The notes below the pieces were generated by a model. It searched no databases. It had not been told where the DNA came from and saw nothing but the letters and a program-made list of their open reading frames with translations. Below are positions 47,001-59,622 of a stretch of DNA of 64,000 nt, piece after piece (the stretch's first letter is position 1; each line of letters begins with the position of its first letter). A program made the translations under genes and the position numbers. This DNA comes from Lumbricus rubellus (taxonomy: Eukaryota > Annelida > Clitellata > Crassiclitellata > Lumbricidae). The stretch spans positions 23,399,837 through 23,463,836 of the forward strand of contig OX243820.1 of assembly GCA_945859605.1 (NCBI GenBank), read 5' to 3'.

Positions 47001-47446
47001 ACTAAGTTACTGAGTTCTACTTTAGCGAATCCGCTTGAATTGTGTGTTTTAGTGTGTTTCTGGCCTTCGCTCATACATAATTATGTAGGCTACCCCCATT
47101 CTCTTTAATAGATATAGGCCCAGATAAGCCATGGGCCGATATAGACTCTAATTTGCACGCTTAGGCTACGACTTGACAGCACAGTAGGCTACGCCAAACA
47201 TCCTTTTTGTCAAGTCTAGAGGTGACGTTGAAAAACGACGTCAGGAGCAATGGCGACAAAACACGATAATTGTACAACGTTTGAAATTGGTGTCTTAATT
47301 TTGCATCGTTCACTACCGCATCGACATTTAAAATGTCTTTTTCTCGGGATTTAGAGTGAATTCTGATCTAAAAATAGCTCTACAGGGTGCATGGTCCTTG
47401 TGACTCTCTGCCTCTCTGTCTACGTGCAAGGTTTCAAGTCAATATA

Positions 47447-48468
47447 CACCGTGAGTCAAAAAAAAGTAAGCCAAATTGTTTTTCATATATCTCTAATGCC
47501 TGATAATATATCACGCTAAAATTTTCCAAATATTTAGAGAATTGGACCAAGAATATGATTCCAAAATTTCATGGGATAAAATTGAACGGATAAAAAGATA
47601 TGAATCTGTAAACTTCATATGCCGAAATTGCCGTTTACAAGCAATTTTTTTGTCAGATTCAATAAAAAGTAAGCTAAACTGTTTTTATTATATCTCCAAT
47701 GCCAGCTAATTAATCATACTAAAACTTTCCAGATATTTAGATAATTGAACCTAGAATAGGATTCCAAAATATCATGTAATAAATTTGAACGGATAGAAAG
47801 ATATGAATATTTGAACTTCATCTCCGAAATTTCAGTTTTCAGCAAATCTGTTATGGTGTTCGCTGCAGTTTTGATGCCTGATAATTTCCAATTTTGGTCT
47901 TCAGTGATCCTGGAGTAAAATGTTACGGAATATAAAGTGTGAAGCGTGCATAATGAAAGACCGAGTCTACCAGACAACAATCCATGATATAAACGATCTG
48001 AAGCAACGCTTGTTGGAAGTGTGGGATGGCCTGGACCAGAGGATAATCGACGATGCTTGTTGCCTAATGGCGCCTGCGCCTCAAGGCTTGCGTGCAAGCT
48101 GAAGGATGACATTTTGAGCATCTTATTTAATTAAATAATCAAATCATACTGTTGGGGTCATATTGCTAGTTCAATTATCTACATATCTGGAAAACTTTAG
48201 AATGATTGATCATCAGGCATTAGAGATATGAGAAAAAGTTTGACTTACATTTTACTGAATCTGACAGAAAATTGCTTGTAAACGGCAATTTCGGCATATG
48301 AAGTTTAAAGATTCATATCTTTTTATCCGTTCAACTTTATCTCATGAAATTTTGGAATCATATTCTTGGTCCAATTCTCTAAATATTTGGAAAATTTTAG
48401 CGTGATATGTTATCAGGCATTAGAGATATATGAAAAACAATTTGGCTTACTTTTTTTGACTCACGGTG
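47447..48468. mobile_element. Tc1/mariner-like element 1 with doubled terminal repeats
   Basis: Flanked by TA on both sides (47445-47446 and 48469-48470). Ends CACCGTGAGTCAAAAAAA and TTTTTTTGACTCACGGTG. Each arm holds two tandem related units of about 195 bp (AAGTAAGCCAAATTG then AAGTAAGCTAAACTG), mirrored on the other side. The centre (47920-48102) encodes VYQTTIHDINDLKQRLLEVW, resembling the C-terminus of a Tc1/mariner transposase. Internally deleted. Confidence 0.8.
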
Positions 48469-48475
48469 TATTATA

Positions 48476-49661
48476 CAGGGTGCGGCAAAAAAAGACCCCC
48501 CTAGATTTCTGCCAATATCTTGACCAAAAGTGAGAATTTTGAAATGAAATTTTACAGTCTTAAAGACAATTCATATTTACATCAGATGGCCAGATTTCAT
48601 TAAAATATTTCGAACACAACAAAAGTTACACCACTTATAGTAAGGTCACCCACCGTTTTTTGACGATTCAAAAACGCGACGCAACAAAAAGTAAAAATAA
48701 AACAATCTAATTATTTTGGCCAATATCTTGGCCAAAAGTAAGAATATCGAAATGAAATTTTACAGGCTTAAAGACAATTCATATCTGCACATGATGGTCA
48801 GATTTGATCAAAATATTTCAAAGAGAATAAAAGTTATACCACTTTTAGGGAGGCCACCCACCGTTTTCTGACGATTCAAAGGCGAAATGCAACAAAAAGT
48901 TAAAAAAAACACGATTTTTTCTCATTTCAAATAATATTGTTATCAAATAGCCTTAATGTTCCCAGATAATCATTATAATTACTATTTTAAAAAATAAACA
49001 GGGTACCAGCGTAGCTGCGCGTCACTGAGAAGTCACTTAGAAAGATGACAATCAAATTGGTAAATAAAGAATCTGTCAGATTAATCAACACGTCCATCAA
49101 GAACTTTGCAAAGAGACTCAAAAGAAGTGTTTGCACTGGTGGTGGGCACATTGCACACAAGTTGGGAAGCATTACCAAGTTCATTTGACAACAGTTATTT
49201 GAGATGAGATCGTGAGACTTAATAAAATCGTGTTTTTGTTACTTTTTGTTGCGTTTCGTTTCTGAATCGTCAAAAAACGGTGGGTGGTCTTACTAAAAGT
49301 GGTATAACTTTTGTTGTGTATGACCTATTTTGATTAAATCTGGCCATCATGTGTAAATATGAATTGTCTTTAGGCCTGTAAAATTTCATTTTGAAATTCT
49401 TACTTTTCGCCAAGATATTGGCCAAAAACCTAGTTTTTGATGCGCTTCGTTTTTGAATCGTCAAAAAACGATGGGTGACCTCCCTAAAAGTGGCATAACT
49501 TTTGTTCAGTTTGAAATATTTTGATCAAATCTGCCCATCACGTGTAAATATGAATTGTCTTTAAGACTGTAAATCAGTGTAAAATTTCATCTGGAAATTC
49601 TTACTTTTGGCCAAGATGTTTCCAAAAATCCTATAGGGGGTCTTTTTTTTGCCGCACCCTG
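48476..49661. mobile_element. Tc1/mariner-like element 2 with doubled terminal repeats
   Basis: TA flanks at 48474-48475 and 49662-49663. Ends CAGGGTGCGGCAAAAAAAGA and TCTTTTTTTTGCCGCACCCTG. Each arm holds two related units of about 200 bp (GCCAATATCTTG ... CACCGTTTT.TGACGATTCA), mirrored at the right. The centre (49045-49187, plus strand) reads EKSLRKMTIKLVNKESVRLI and KRLKRSVCTGGGHI, possibly the end of a mariner-type transposase. Starts 7 bp after element 1. Confidence 0.8.
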
Positions 49662-49663
49662 TA

Positions 49664-50076
49664 GATGCGAAACTGTGGGCGTGCATTCTGGATAAACAAT
49701 TAAACATAGGCCTACATAGACTACGTACCCATGTTCTTCCTTATAGATATAAGCCTAGATAGGGGCCTAAGCCGTAGGCCTATGTAGACTATTATTTGCA
49801 GGCTAACGACTTGACAGCACAGTAGGGTATTATATGTTAAACATCCTTAATCTTTGCCTAGGAGCAGAGCTAAAGCTGACATTGGACTTGCATAGGCTGT
49901 AAAGTTACAACATCCGTCAAGTCTAAAAAATTGAGCTAAAACAGGCATATTGCGCTGGTGGCCTATATGACCGTCGTGAGTCCTCGAGTATCTTTCAAAT
50001 GCGCTGCTGATTGAGCTCTGGAGGCGACCAGTAGCCTACTTTCGAGTTTCAGTAAGTTTAAACTTCTTTGAGAAGA
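49664..50076. other. 5' flank of gene E
   Basis: Contains GACTTGACAGCACAGTAG (about 49808), also found at about 47170 on the other side of the two mariner elements. AAACTTCTTTGAGAAGAATGG just before the start matches the other genes. No TATA box evident. Confidence 0.4.
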
Positions 50077-53000
50077 ATGGCAGTCACATTCGTTCAGGTG
50101 TTCCTTGCGCTATTTTTTACTCACGCCTGCATGTGCACGAAGCAGGATCTTAACAGTGGCAGATTAGTCGTTGGAGTTGTGCGTCAGAGCAATTTGAAAG
50201 AGAAACCAAAGGATTCGGCAAAATTGGCGGCAGAAGATCTGTCAGGAGACCGGAAGAAAAGATCTCTTTCTCCGAGAGACAGACTAGATAGCGTCAGGGA
50301 GGTGAACAATCTGCGAAGAGCAGTTGGAGCTTCAAACATGCCTTACATGGTAACAACATCGCTTTTATCAACTCAATGTATGATTAAAATCCTTCAGATT
50401 TTGCCAGCAGTAGGAGCTTACGTGTAGGCCCTAACTAGGCCCTTCAAACAGGAAAAACGAGAATTTTAAACATCGCACAATAAACCGATTATAGTTAAGC
50501 TTAGAGCCTATTAAGCAGTTACAAGGAATAGGCAGTTATGACTCAAGCTGTCAAACAATGTTAGATGTTTTATACCTATATAGACAAATAAAATATTCAG
50601 CCCCAATGACCATAAAACTCCCAGAAAAGCTAAGACGCAGAAATCAGATTTAGACCTATAGGCCTATAGTTGGCGATCATTCAGAAACACATTGACAAAG
50701 ACGGGTATGGTTTGGATCGCTTCTATCATATGCCTCTATGCATGTTCAGATTTTAAATCGGAAAAATAGACATGAAAAATTTCGGCCCCGGCAGAAGGAT
50801 ATGGGCTTGGAAGAGCGACAACCTTGGAGAGCAAAAGTGATGCCTTAAAACGGGATTTGAAGCTGCTTTCAGTTTAAAATCAAACACAGTTAAGCTTATT
50901 GCAAGAGGAGCAGAGTTGGACTTGCCTATAGGCCTACAGTTCTGTAGATCCAGCGGTTAGGCGTTAAAAAGAGAAACATCACAAAATATTGTAGGCCTAC
51001 TACCTGCTCATTATCGTTGTTTTAGCTTCAAAATGAAATTTGTAATATTATATTGTAGGCTATTTAGCCTAGACCTGTTTCCTCTGACTCTACCTTAGGT
51101 CTATGTAGAAAGAAAGATATGATCGCAACCATACTTTTTATAGTCTATTATCTTCTGAAAAACCGATTGAATCAAATTTGACTCAATCTAGGCATAATTA
51201 TTCTGAGTTTGTTCAAGCACCGTAGTCTTAATCGTAGTCGTAGTCTTGAGATTTCTACAGCGCCCACAAAAGCGAAGTCGCAGAAACAAGCTCTTTCACA
51301 TCAGTGATGTGGTCTCGAGACCGTGGTCTTGGTCTCGAGACGGTCTCGAGACCAGAAAATTGCGGTCTTGGTCTTGGTCTTGGTCTTGGACCACCCGGTC
51401 TTGGTCTTGGTCTTGGTCTTGAAGGTCCGGTCTTGGTCTTGGTCTCGGTCTTGATGGTCCGGTCTTGGTCTGGTCTTGGTCTTGAAGGTCCGGTCTTGGT
51501 CTTGGTCTTGGACCTCTTGGTCGCATCAAAAGAGACAAGAAAACGTGAATGCTCAGTTATCCTAGTGCCTTAGTAAGTAATTACATAGATGCAATTGCTC
51601 GATGTGGCATTTTGTAGTTTTTCAAACATTGAGGAGCAGGGATTTGGACCTCAGTGGTGTGGTCTCGAGACGTGGTCTTGGTCTCGAGACGGTCTCGAGA
51701 CCAGAAAATTGCGGTCTTGGTCTTGGTCTCGGTCTTGGACCACCCGGTCTTGGTCTTGGTCTCGGTCTTGGACCACCCGGTCTTGGTCTTGGTCTTGGTC
51801 TTGGACCACTCGGTCTTGGTCTTGGTCTTGGATTTTCGGTCTCGTGCACAACACTGTTTCACATATGAATTATAGCCTAAGCTTAGGCCTAATCAAAACA
51901 AATCAATAGTCAGTACTCAGAAGGTTAAGATCCGGAGAATCAGTCAAGCAGACGATATTCGAAGTTTCAGGACGGCTAAGGTGGATGATGCTTAGACTTA
52001 AAATGCTTTTCTTCGGATTCAGTTAACTCTTTATTCAAAATCAAATCTTGCTGAGCGGCAATACACCGAAACATATGGGCCTGCAGTGCCTGCACCCTTG
52101 CAATGTCAATCATAGACGATAAGAGCTAAGAAATTCACGAATTTCTCAAGCTATACCTACCACGCAGTCGTAAATTGATGTCCTTCCATTTCCTTGATTG
52201 TTCAGAAGACGGTAGAAGCCTCAGGAAGCATGCAGTTAAAAAGCCGATAAAAATGTTGCTATAGAACGATGCTGTGTGAACTGTATATAAAACATAACTT
52301 TCAAGGCTATGCACCAAGAAACTGTTCAATCATGGGCTAAGTATTCACTATTCATCAGAGCACTTTCATAATGACTTCATAGGTCACTTGATGGGGTATG
52401 TTTGTCAATAACGAAGTGCGGCGGAAAACTCTCCGAAGTAGGTGGTTTTTTTTAAAGGAGTCGCTGGTGTGGAAGACGTTGGAGCGAAGATGTATCGTGA
52501 ATTGATTAGAAAAGTTCAGCGTGCTGTTAAAGGATATGCACGAGCATATCACCGTGCTCTTGCATTTGTGACCCACTTTAAGCTTATTGTCCCACACTGA
52601 CGTTACTCAGTGCATCATGAATTTAAGTGCAGTTATGTATAGGTCTACTGCAGCTGCAATGCTGCATACTATTGAAATTAGGTAATTCAATTTCTATGTT
52701 GAGTTTTATATAGGTCCCAGTTTTCGTCAATTTAAATCTTTACGTTTAATTATTGACGGAAAGCTCTTGATCAATAGACCTTTGATGAATCGTCCTTCGA
52801 AGAATCGCGCGCGATAATCGTCCTTTGACGAACAGTTCCTTCATGAATGAAGACCCCTCAAAACACTATCATCTATTGAATGTTTTGTTCTATGTTCTAG
52901 AAACATAGACTAATCATAGTCTTATACGAATGAACCGTAGGTGAACGATTTGCGCGTCTAGAAACGCCTCTAACTTCTCCGCAAGATAACACAGGCTCCG

Positions 53001-56000
53001 GAATTTCCAGGCCATGACGTTTGAAAGGCCAAGTTGTTTTAGAATAATCGAAATGCAATATGCCGTAGGCCTATGGCAAGCCAAGCAAAACAAAGGAAGT
53101 ACGTAGGGCCGTAGGCTGTGTACTATTAAGGCCTACAGACCGAAGTGTGAACAATCAGCTGAACGAGAAAGAACCAAGTACAACTGCGTCGGAGGCAAAT
53201 TTTAGATGCAACCCAGAGTCGGATCCATGGGGCCAAACCGGCCATGCCTCCCCCATTTTCAAAAGTGCATGGAACATGGCCCTCCATTTGGTTTCAACAA
53301 GTTTTAAATCAATGCAGCGGGATAAGCACGAGAGAACAAAGTAGTGTAACGGATTATAATTCCGCTACATGGAATTTTCCTTATCGACTGGGTGGACATC
53401 TGTTTTTGATTATGTGCTGAGGCATCCACCGGGACAAATGTCGCTTGTCAAAACATATCGCTAAGATATATTGGGAAATAATTCTCCTGTGCATCGCTTG
53501 GATAGAGTTTCGTAGAGACTATAGGAGAGACGACGAATAAAGGAGAGACGACGAATTATACGATGAATAAAGGACCGACGAATTATACGAGGAGTAAAGG
53601 GCGGATGAAGTTTCCGAGATAGAACCAGCATCCAACAGCTTTATAAATGATGCGTGATTCCTTCAATTAGGCGACAACGGAGGGCGTATATTAAGTCGGA
53701 GAGAGATTAAGTCCTCCTCTGTATCAAGTTCGGAATATTAGGCTAAGTTTCCCCTAAATAATTAGGTGTCGGATGATGTGCCGAAAGAATAAAAGGAACT
53801 GAGAGAAAGAAAGAAAGAAAGAGAGAATAATTAGGCTTAATCATGTTTTTGGGTGGGTCTCATCTCCAGGCACTTTAACACAGGATGTGGGAGGGAAATG
53901 GAACGTAGGACTGGGAGAAGATTAAAAAGCAGAGACAGACAGAATGCAGTGGCAGTCGGAGGAACGGTCTCGCTCGTGTTGGTTGTGGAGTGTCTGCAGT
54001 TAGAGAATAGGGTCTCGGTGTTGTTGGTTGCCGTTGGAAGAAGAAGCTATGAACAAAAGAGATTAGACTTCACCGTCTTCACGGGAACAACTGAGGGATC
54101 AAGCTAACCAGACATCTGCAACCGCCAATTGATTGATGCCGTTCCGAAGCCTACGACTGTCCGGGCAAAGGAAATGAACTGAAGTCGGAACATTGAAGGA
54201 AGGACTTTTTAAGGGAAGTACATTTACTCCTTCTAAGATGATAAGCTGCCAAATTTGGGGACAATGTCAATTATTGATTAGAAAAGGTCCAAGCTTTCAA
54301 ATATTATTATTTTATACTCCAAAATTGTAAGTGATTGCATAAGTAGGCCTAAGTAAAAGTTCAAGTTAGGTCTAGTCAATAGAAATTAGCAATAGTTCAG
54401 CAAACTAAATCAATTCATTGTACTTGTTTATTAAATAGATTTGGACTGATTAATAATAAATTAGTTATTAGAGATAGTGCTGTTTTGGCTTAGTTTCGTT
54501 CTTTCAAATAATTTCGAAATGGAAAGTAGTAGGGAAACATCTGTGTCGAGCGCCTCCAGACCCACTTCCGCTTTGGAGATTGTTATTGACCGACTAGGAG
54601 ATATAACTGAAAGCCTTGGCTTTCTGACAGAACATCAGTCAGGACTGAGGGAGGGACTAGGGCATTTGTCAGAGCGCCAATCCATGTCCTTAGAACAGCA
54701 GGATGAACTAAGACAGAGCCTGGACATAATGACCAGACCCAGGCAGAAGTTATGGAGCGCCTTTCTAGGTTAGAAAGCCCTCCAATCAGGAAGTTTGCCG
54801 TGGGGCCTGCGAACCCTGGTTCCAGCCTGGCTGGGGCCGTTGTCCACCCGACGACCGCGCCTTCTGACGCCCACTCCGAAGAAGCTTCTATAGCGCCGCG
54901 ACGGAGCGAGCGCCTAAGGGAGAAGCCTCGACCAGACTATGCATGTTATAACCGCATGGGTAGATACCATGTTCCTGGTATCCAGGATCTGAGCCCGGAT
55001 ACCGGTGTCTTCAAAGCAGAGGTTCCACGGCAACACGAAGTTCTCCCACCATTCCAACTCGCCGGAGTAGCGCCCGGTGAAGGTGGGAGGCGCGTTACAG
55101 TAGCATACGACTAGAGAGGTCATAATAGCCTATAGATATTTCCAGGAGATTAAGACCAGGTGACTAAAAAAGGTCATCAATTATTCGGGTAGGGAACTTG
55201 GTATATTTTCCAGATATCTTTGAAAAAGTCATCAGATTTTTCTGGCAAAGATCATCAAAAATGTCGCCCCCCTCGAAATTTCTGTATCCGCCCCTGATGC
55301 AACCCAGGGGTGGATCCAGGGGGGCCAATCCGGCCATGGCCCCCCATTTAGAAATGCCCATGAATCGTGGCCCCCCCCCCATTTGGTATGATTTTCCCGA
55401 AAAATTTGTCCGGATGACTAAAAAAAGGTCATCAACTTTTTTCGCGGATGCGATTTTTTTCCGCCAAACCCAAGGTATCAAGAATTTGTTGGCCCCCCGC
55501 GTCCAAAGTTTCTGTATCCGCCCTTGATGCAACCAACTAGCCTACTACAATTTATAGAGTCTGCATTTAAATCGGTTCTAATTTTGCAGACTTACAGCAC
55601 GGTTCAAGAAACCGAAGCTGCGTTGTGGACAGGAGATTGCAATGTGCATAAACCGGTCATTGTGACAAGAAAAGCCTATTATCTAAAATACGCGACAACA
55701 GGCCTATCAGTGCCAAGTTTGCTCGTCGAAGGATTTAGGTCGTCGTATTCTCGACAAGTAAGTGGCTGCAGTACTCAAAGACAGTATTTTGTTTGAACAC
55801 TAACGAGAGACTATTAGCCTACTCTCCCGTAACCTTTGCCACTCATGAGTCCGCTCTCACCTGACACATTTGGGCCGATTAATTATTAATTTGAGTGGTA
55901 AGGGTTAATATTATGTCTCTCCAGTCTCTTCGGCGGGGTTTCTCCAACGCTTCTTATCAACCTAACTACGGTTGACTTTGATAGCTACACGCTAGGTATA

Positions 56001-59000
56001 AATTTCTACCGTCAGTACTATAACTTAATAGCATGTGATACTACGAAGACCTTTATAATTTATATTCTTCATCTAACGTTCAGCGACAAATCGTACAAAA
56101 GACACTTAAATCTTTAATTTAAAAAATTCACATGTTCAAATCGCCAAAATACCTATCTCCTTAAAAACGACATTCTCAACTCTTCCTATGCTAGCGATCC
56201 TTCAACACTTAGTCTACTGTTCTCTGTCCCTCTCTCTTCTTCTGTCTGTCAGGGCCGGACTTACAAATGTGGGGGCACTGTTCAGTAAAACTGTGGGGGC
56301 CCAACCTCATAGAAAGACGACAAAATTACACACAACACGTGTTGTAGGCCTATTCAACGAATCAACATTGGTGTCTATTGTTAGGCTACCGTAATTCATT
56401 AGGCCTAGCCTACTTCTATGTTTACAATATCAACATGTCTTTTAGTATTCCAGTCCTTAAGTAGGCTACGGTATACAGGCTTATACCTTTTACGACTAAC
56501 GAATAGGCTAATTATTAAAGTGATTCATGGTCAGACATTTTTTTCTAACTATAGGGCAAGCCAGTGCACTGGTAGGCCTACAAGCAAATAGTGAAAAAGC
56601 GATTTTCTGCCCCAAATAAATTCTTGGCATAGAAAATTTCTGTCAACCTTGCTGCAGGACAACGACCATGGCAGGGCAAAGGTTTTTTTACCAGAGTACC
56701 GTAGGCTATTTGCTCTGATTTGCCTTGGTGTAGCACCGCCACTTATTCCAAACTAACATACTTTTCCGCACTTTCGCCGGCGGTATCAAGCTTCATTCTA
56801 CCAATGTGAGCTTTTCACCTCGGCTTCTGTATCTCTGCATGGGCCGCCTTTCACTGCGCTCATCTACCTTGGAGACTCCCTTGCCACTTTCTCGCGTAGG
56901 CCTAGGCCTATTTATAAACAGAAATTTTGACGGATTTATTTATGTGTCTTAGAAATTCGAATTGAATTTGTGCTGAATTTGTTTCTGTTACTACTCCATG
57001 AAAACGAATAACGATGTGATGATTGAAACTGTTTAGTTTAACTCAGTTTATCTGAGAAGGTTTGGATGCGACCAGAGGAAATGCGGCAGCGTGACCTTTG
57101 AAGGTAGAAACTACACCGACCTAACGTTGTGTCTCTTCGAAGCTGAAACGTACGTATGATAATATAAACTCCCTGATAGTTAGGCCTATTCTTATTGAGA
57201 AGATTTCTAACTGTATTTTTTTCAGTAATTTTCTTCTTCTCTGGCATTTCTTCAAAACATATTATGGATAGCCTAATAGTTTAGACGAATGTGCCTCTAA
57301 TGGATCAGATAGCACGGCCAAGTATCTGATAGCTAAAAATGCAGATAGAACCTTCTTCCAGTTGACAGCAACTGTAAATACAGCCTGCTGTGTGGTCTAG
57401 CCTGTAGCACTGAAATGCATTGAAATAGGTCTATTTATGTGTGATGTGGGCCTAGGCCCTATGCTATTGTAAATCCATTGCTGCAGGGATATTTTTAAAA
57501 TCGAGTTTGCGCCTGCCTAGATCTTGACATCATTCTGTAGCGATAGGTGCTTGTTAATGCTGAAACAAAGGCGAGATCGCTGGGCCTCGGCTATTACATT
57601 GCCGATAGAATTAAAGTGGGATGCCTTAGCCTAATATATACCTCTCACTTACCATAGCCTAGTAGACGGCACGAATGGAAAATCTCTTTCATTATTATAA
57701 GTTTAGAGGTTGTTTCTGATTGTCTAAGTTCTTAATTCTTAAGAGCAAATGCAATAATAATTATGATGATTTACGCACCCGCTCTCTGGTCGTCGTAGAG
57801 TTAGGACGCAGGAAGGCAGTCTGTCCTTAGTCGGGGAGTTCAGACTTAGGAGCGCACTCGTCCCGAAGAGTCCAGGTTTTCGGACCGTTTTCCATTGGTC
57901 GCCTTTTCTCTGAGCATAGCGTAACAAAGGAATAAATTATTGAGGATTGCCTTAAGATTTAGTCGGGATTAGACAAAGAAGTAGGAGGCCTACGACAAAA
58001 CGCTCTGGATTTATTCGTAGGCCTATTTGACTAGCCGTAGGCTAATTCCGATTATGTACGTTCATTCCGTTGAATAAATGGTCGGTTTTTTGGACATGGA
58101 TTGGATAAGTTGGGATTCCATCGTACATATATTATGTACGCCTATTGGCATGAAATGCAATGATCATTGGATCTCGGATGTACATGCAGGCCTGTACCTC
58201 GCGCAGAATCATCATCTGGCGCTTATACTGACCAAACTAGCTGCTCTCACGAACTTTGTTGTAGCCTATGTATACAGGTCCGTTAAGAACTTTAATGTGC
58301 GTGAAGCTCTCCAATTCAAGCTTGCGTGTAATTTTGGAGATAGGCCTATATTATTTATGAAATGTATTATTTTTTAATAATAAACCAGTGCGATATTTCA
58401 TAGTCGGAAACTTATTCCACCTAGTTGTTCAGCCGAGTGTGAGATTAAACACAATACCTAGGCCTAAAGCCCTAAACAGGACATTAGTCAAAGGGAAGAT
58501 ATGCACACCAAGAGATGTCTTACAAATTACTCTCTAGGCCTACATTCTCTAATTGAATTGCATATATGTCATCATATTGCCAAGTGTGGTTAGTTAATTA
58601 ATTTTTCATGCATTAGGCCCTATGATTTAGTTAGAATAATATATTATTACTAATGATAACAAAATAATAATAATAATAATAGTTATAATTAGACTAGTCG
58701 TCAAAAATGAAATTGTGATGGTGTAACAGCAACTTCAACGAAAACCTGACGCAGTATACGATTGGAGAAGCATGCACAACCTGCCTGTCTGGTAGTTACT
58801 GGTGTTATGAAGGACTTTGCAGAGGTTAGCAGGTTAAGACATGACATATATATTATATATATATACTTTATATAGCCTATTAGGCCAACCAGGTTTTTAT
58901 GCATAGTCATTGCATACATGATACACTAAACATGTACACTGTACGGTACAGGCCTAGGCCGATAGCTCATTCTAAGAGACTATCTACGGCGCTCCGTGTT

Positions 59001-59591
59001 GGTCAAATTGATGTTAGAATCTGAATTATTCTGCATAATAGGCCTATATAGACTAACTAATTCACATGGAAACGTTTATGTCGATTTAATAAATTATAGC
59101 TAAATCACCAACAGCTTCCAGCACACAGGAAGAACCTAGGCCTATAGCTAATTAGTTCCACTATATGAAACCGTAACATTAGGCCTAAAACAGTCGGTGG
59201 TATAACTAAAAGTGAAATTACTTTTGATCTGTTTGAAATAGCCTACTAATCAATTGCTGTTAAGACAGGAAATTAATTTTTAAAAGCATGATACTAAATC
59301 AAGTGTAGCCTAATCAATTCATCTTGTCTTTTCTTGGTTCATGTTGTTTCCTTTTGCTTCTCTTTATTTCTGTGCTCACTCTAGGCCTCCTTGCTGCTTG
59401 TGTGTGGCGAAGTTTTTAATAGTTAAGACCACCACATTAACATAAATTCAATCGAATATTCGGCGTACCTATATAGGCCTAGTGCCCTAGTTAGCTGGAA
59501 TTATTTTATTCCTTTAATTATGACTTCCTTGTTTTGCAACAGAGTCAATGATATGTAAGCACGACTTGCTTAATCTGGTTACAAAATGAAT

Positions 59592-59622
<31 letters not shown>

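Noticed and set aside
51296..51909. Several RPRPRP, QDQDQD and LGLGLG ORFs
   Set aside because: Six-frame artefacts of the GGTCTT hexamer arrays.
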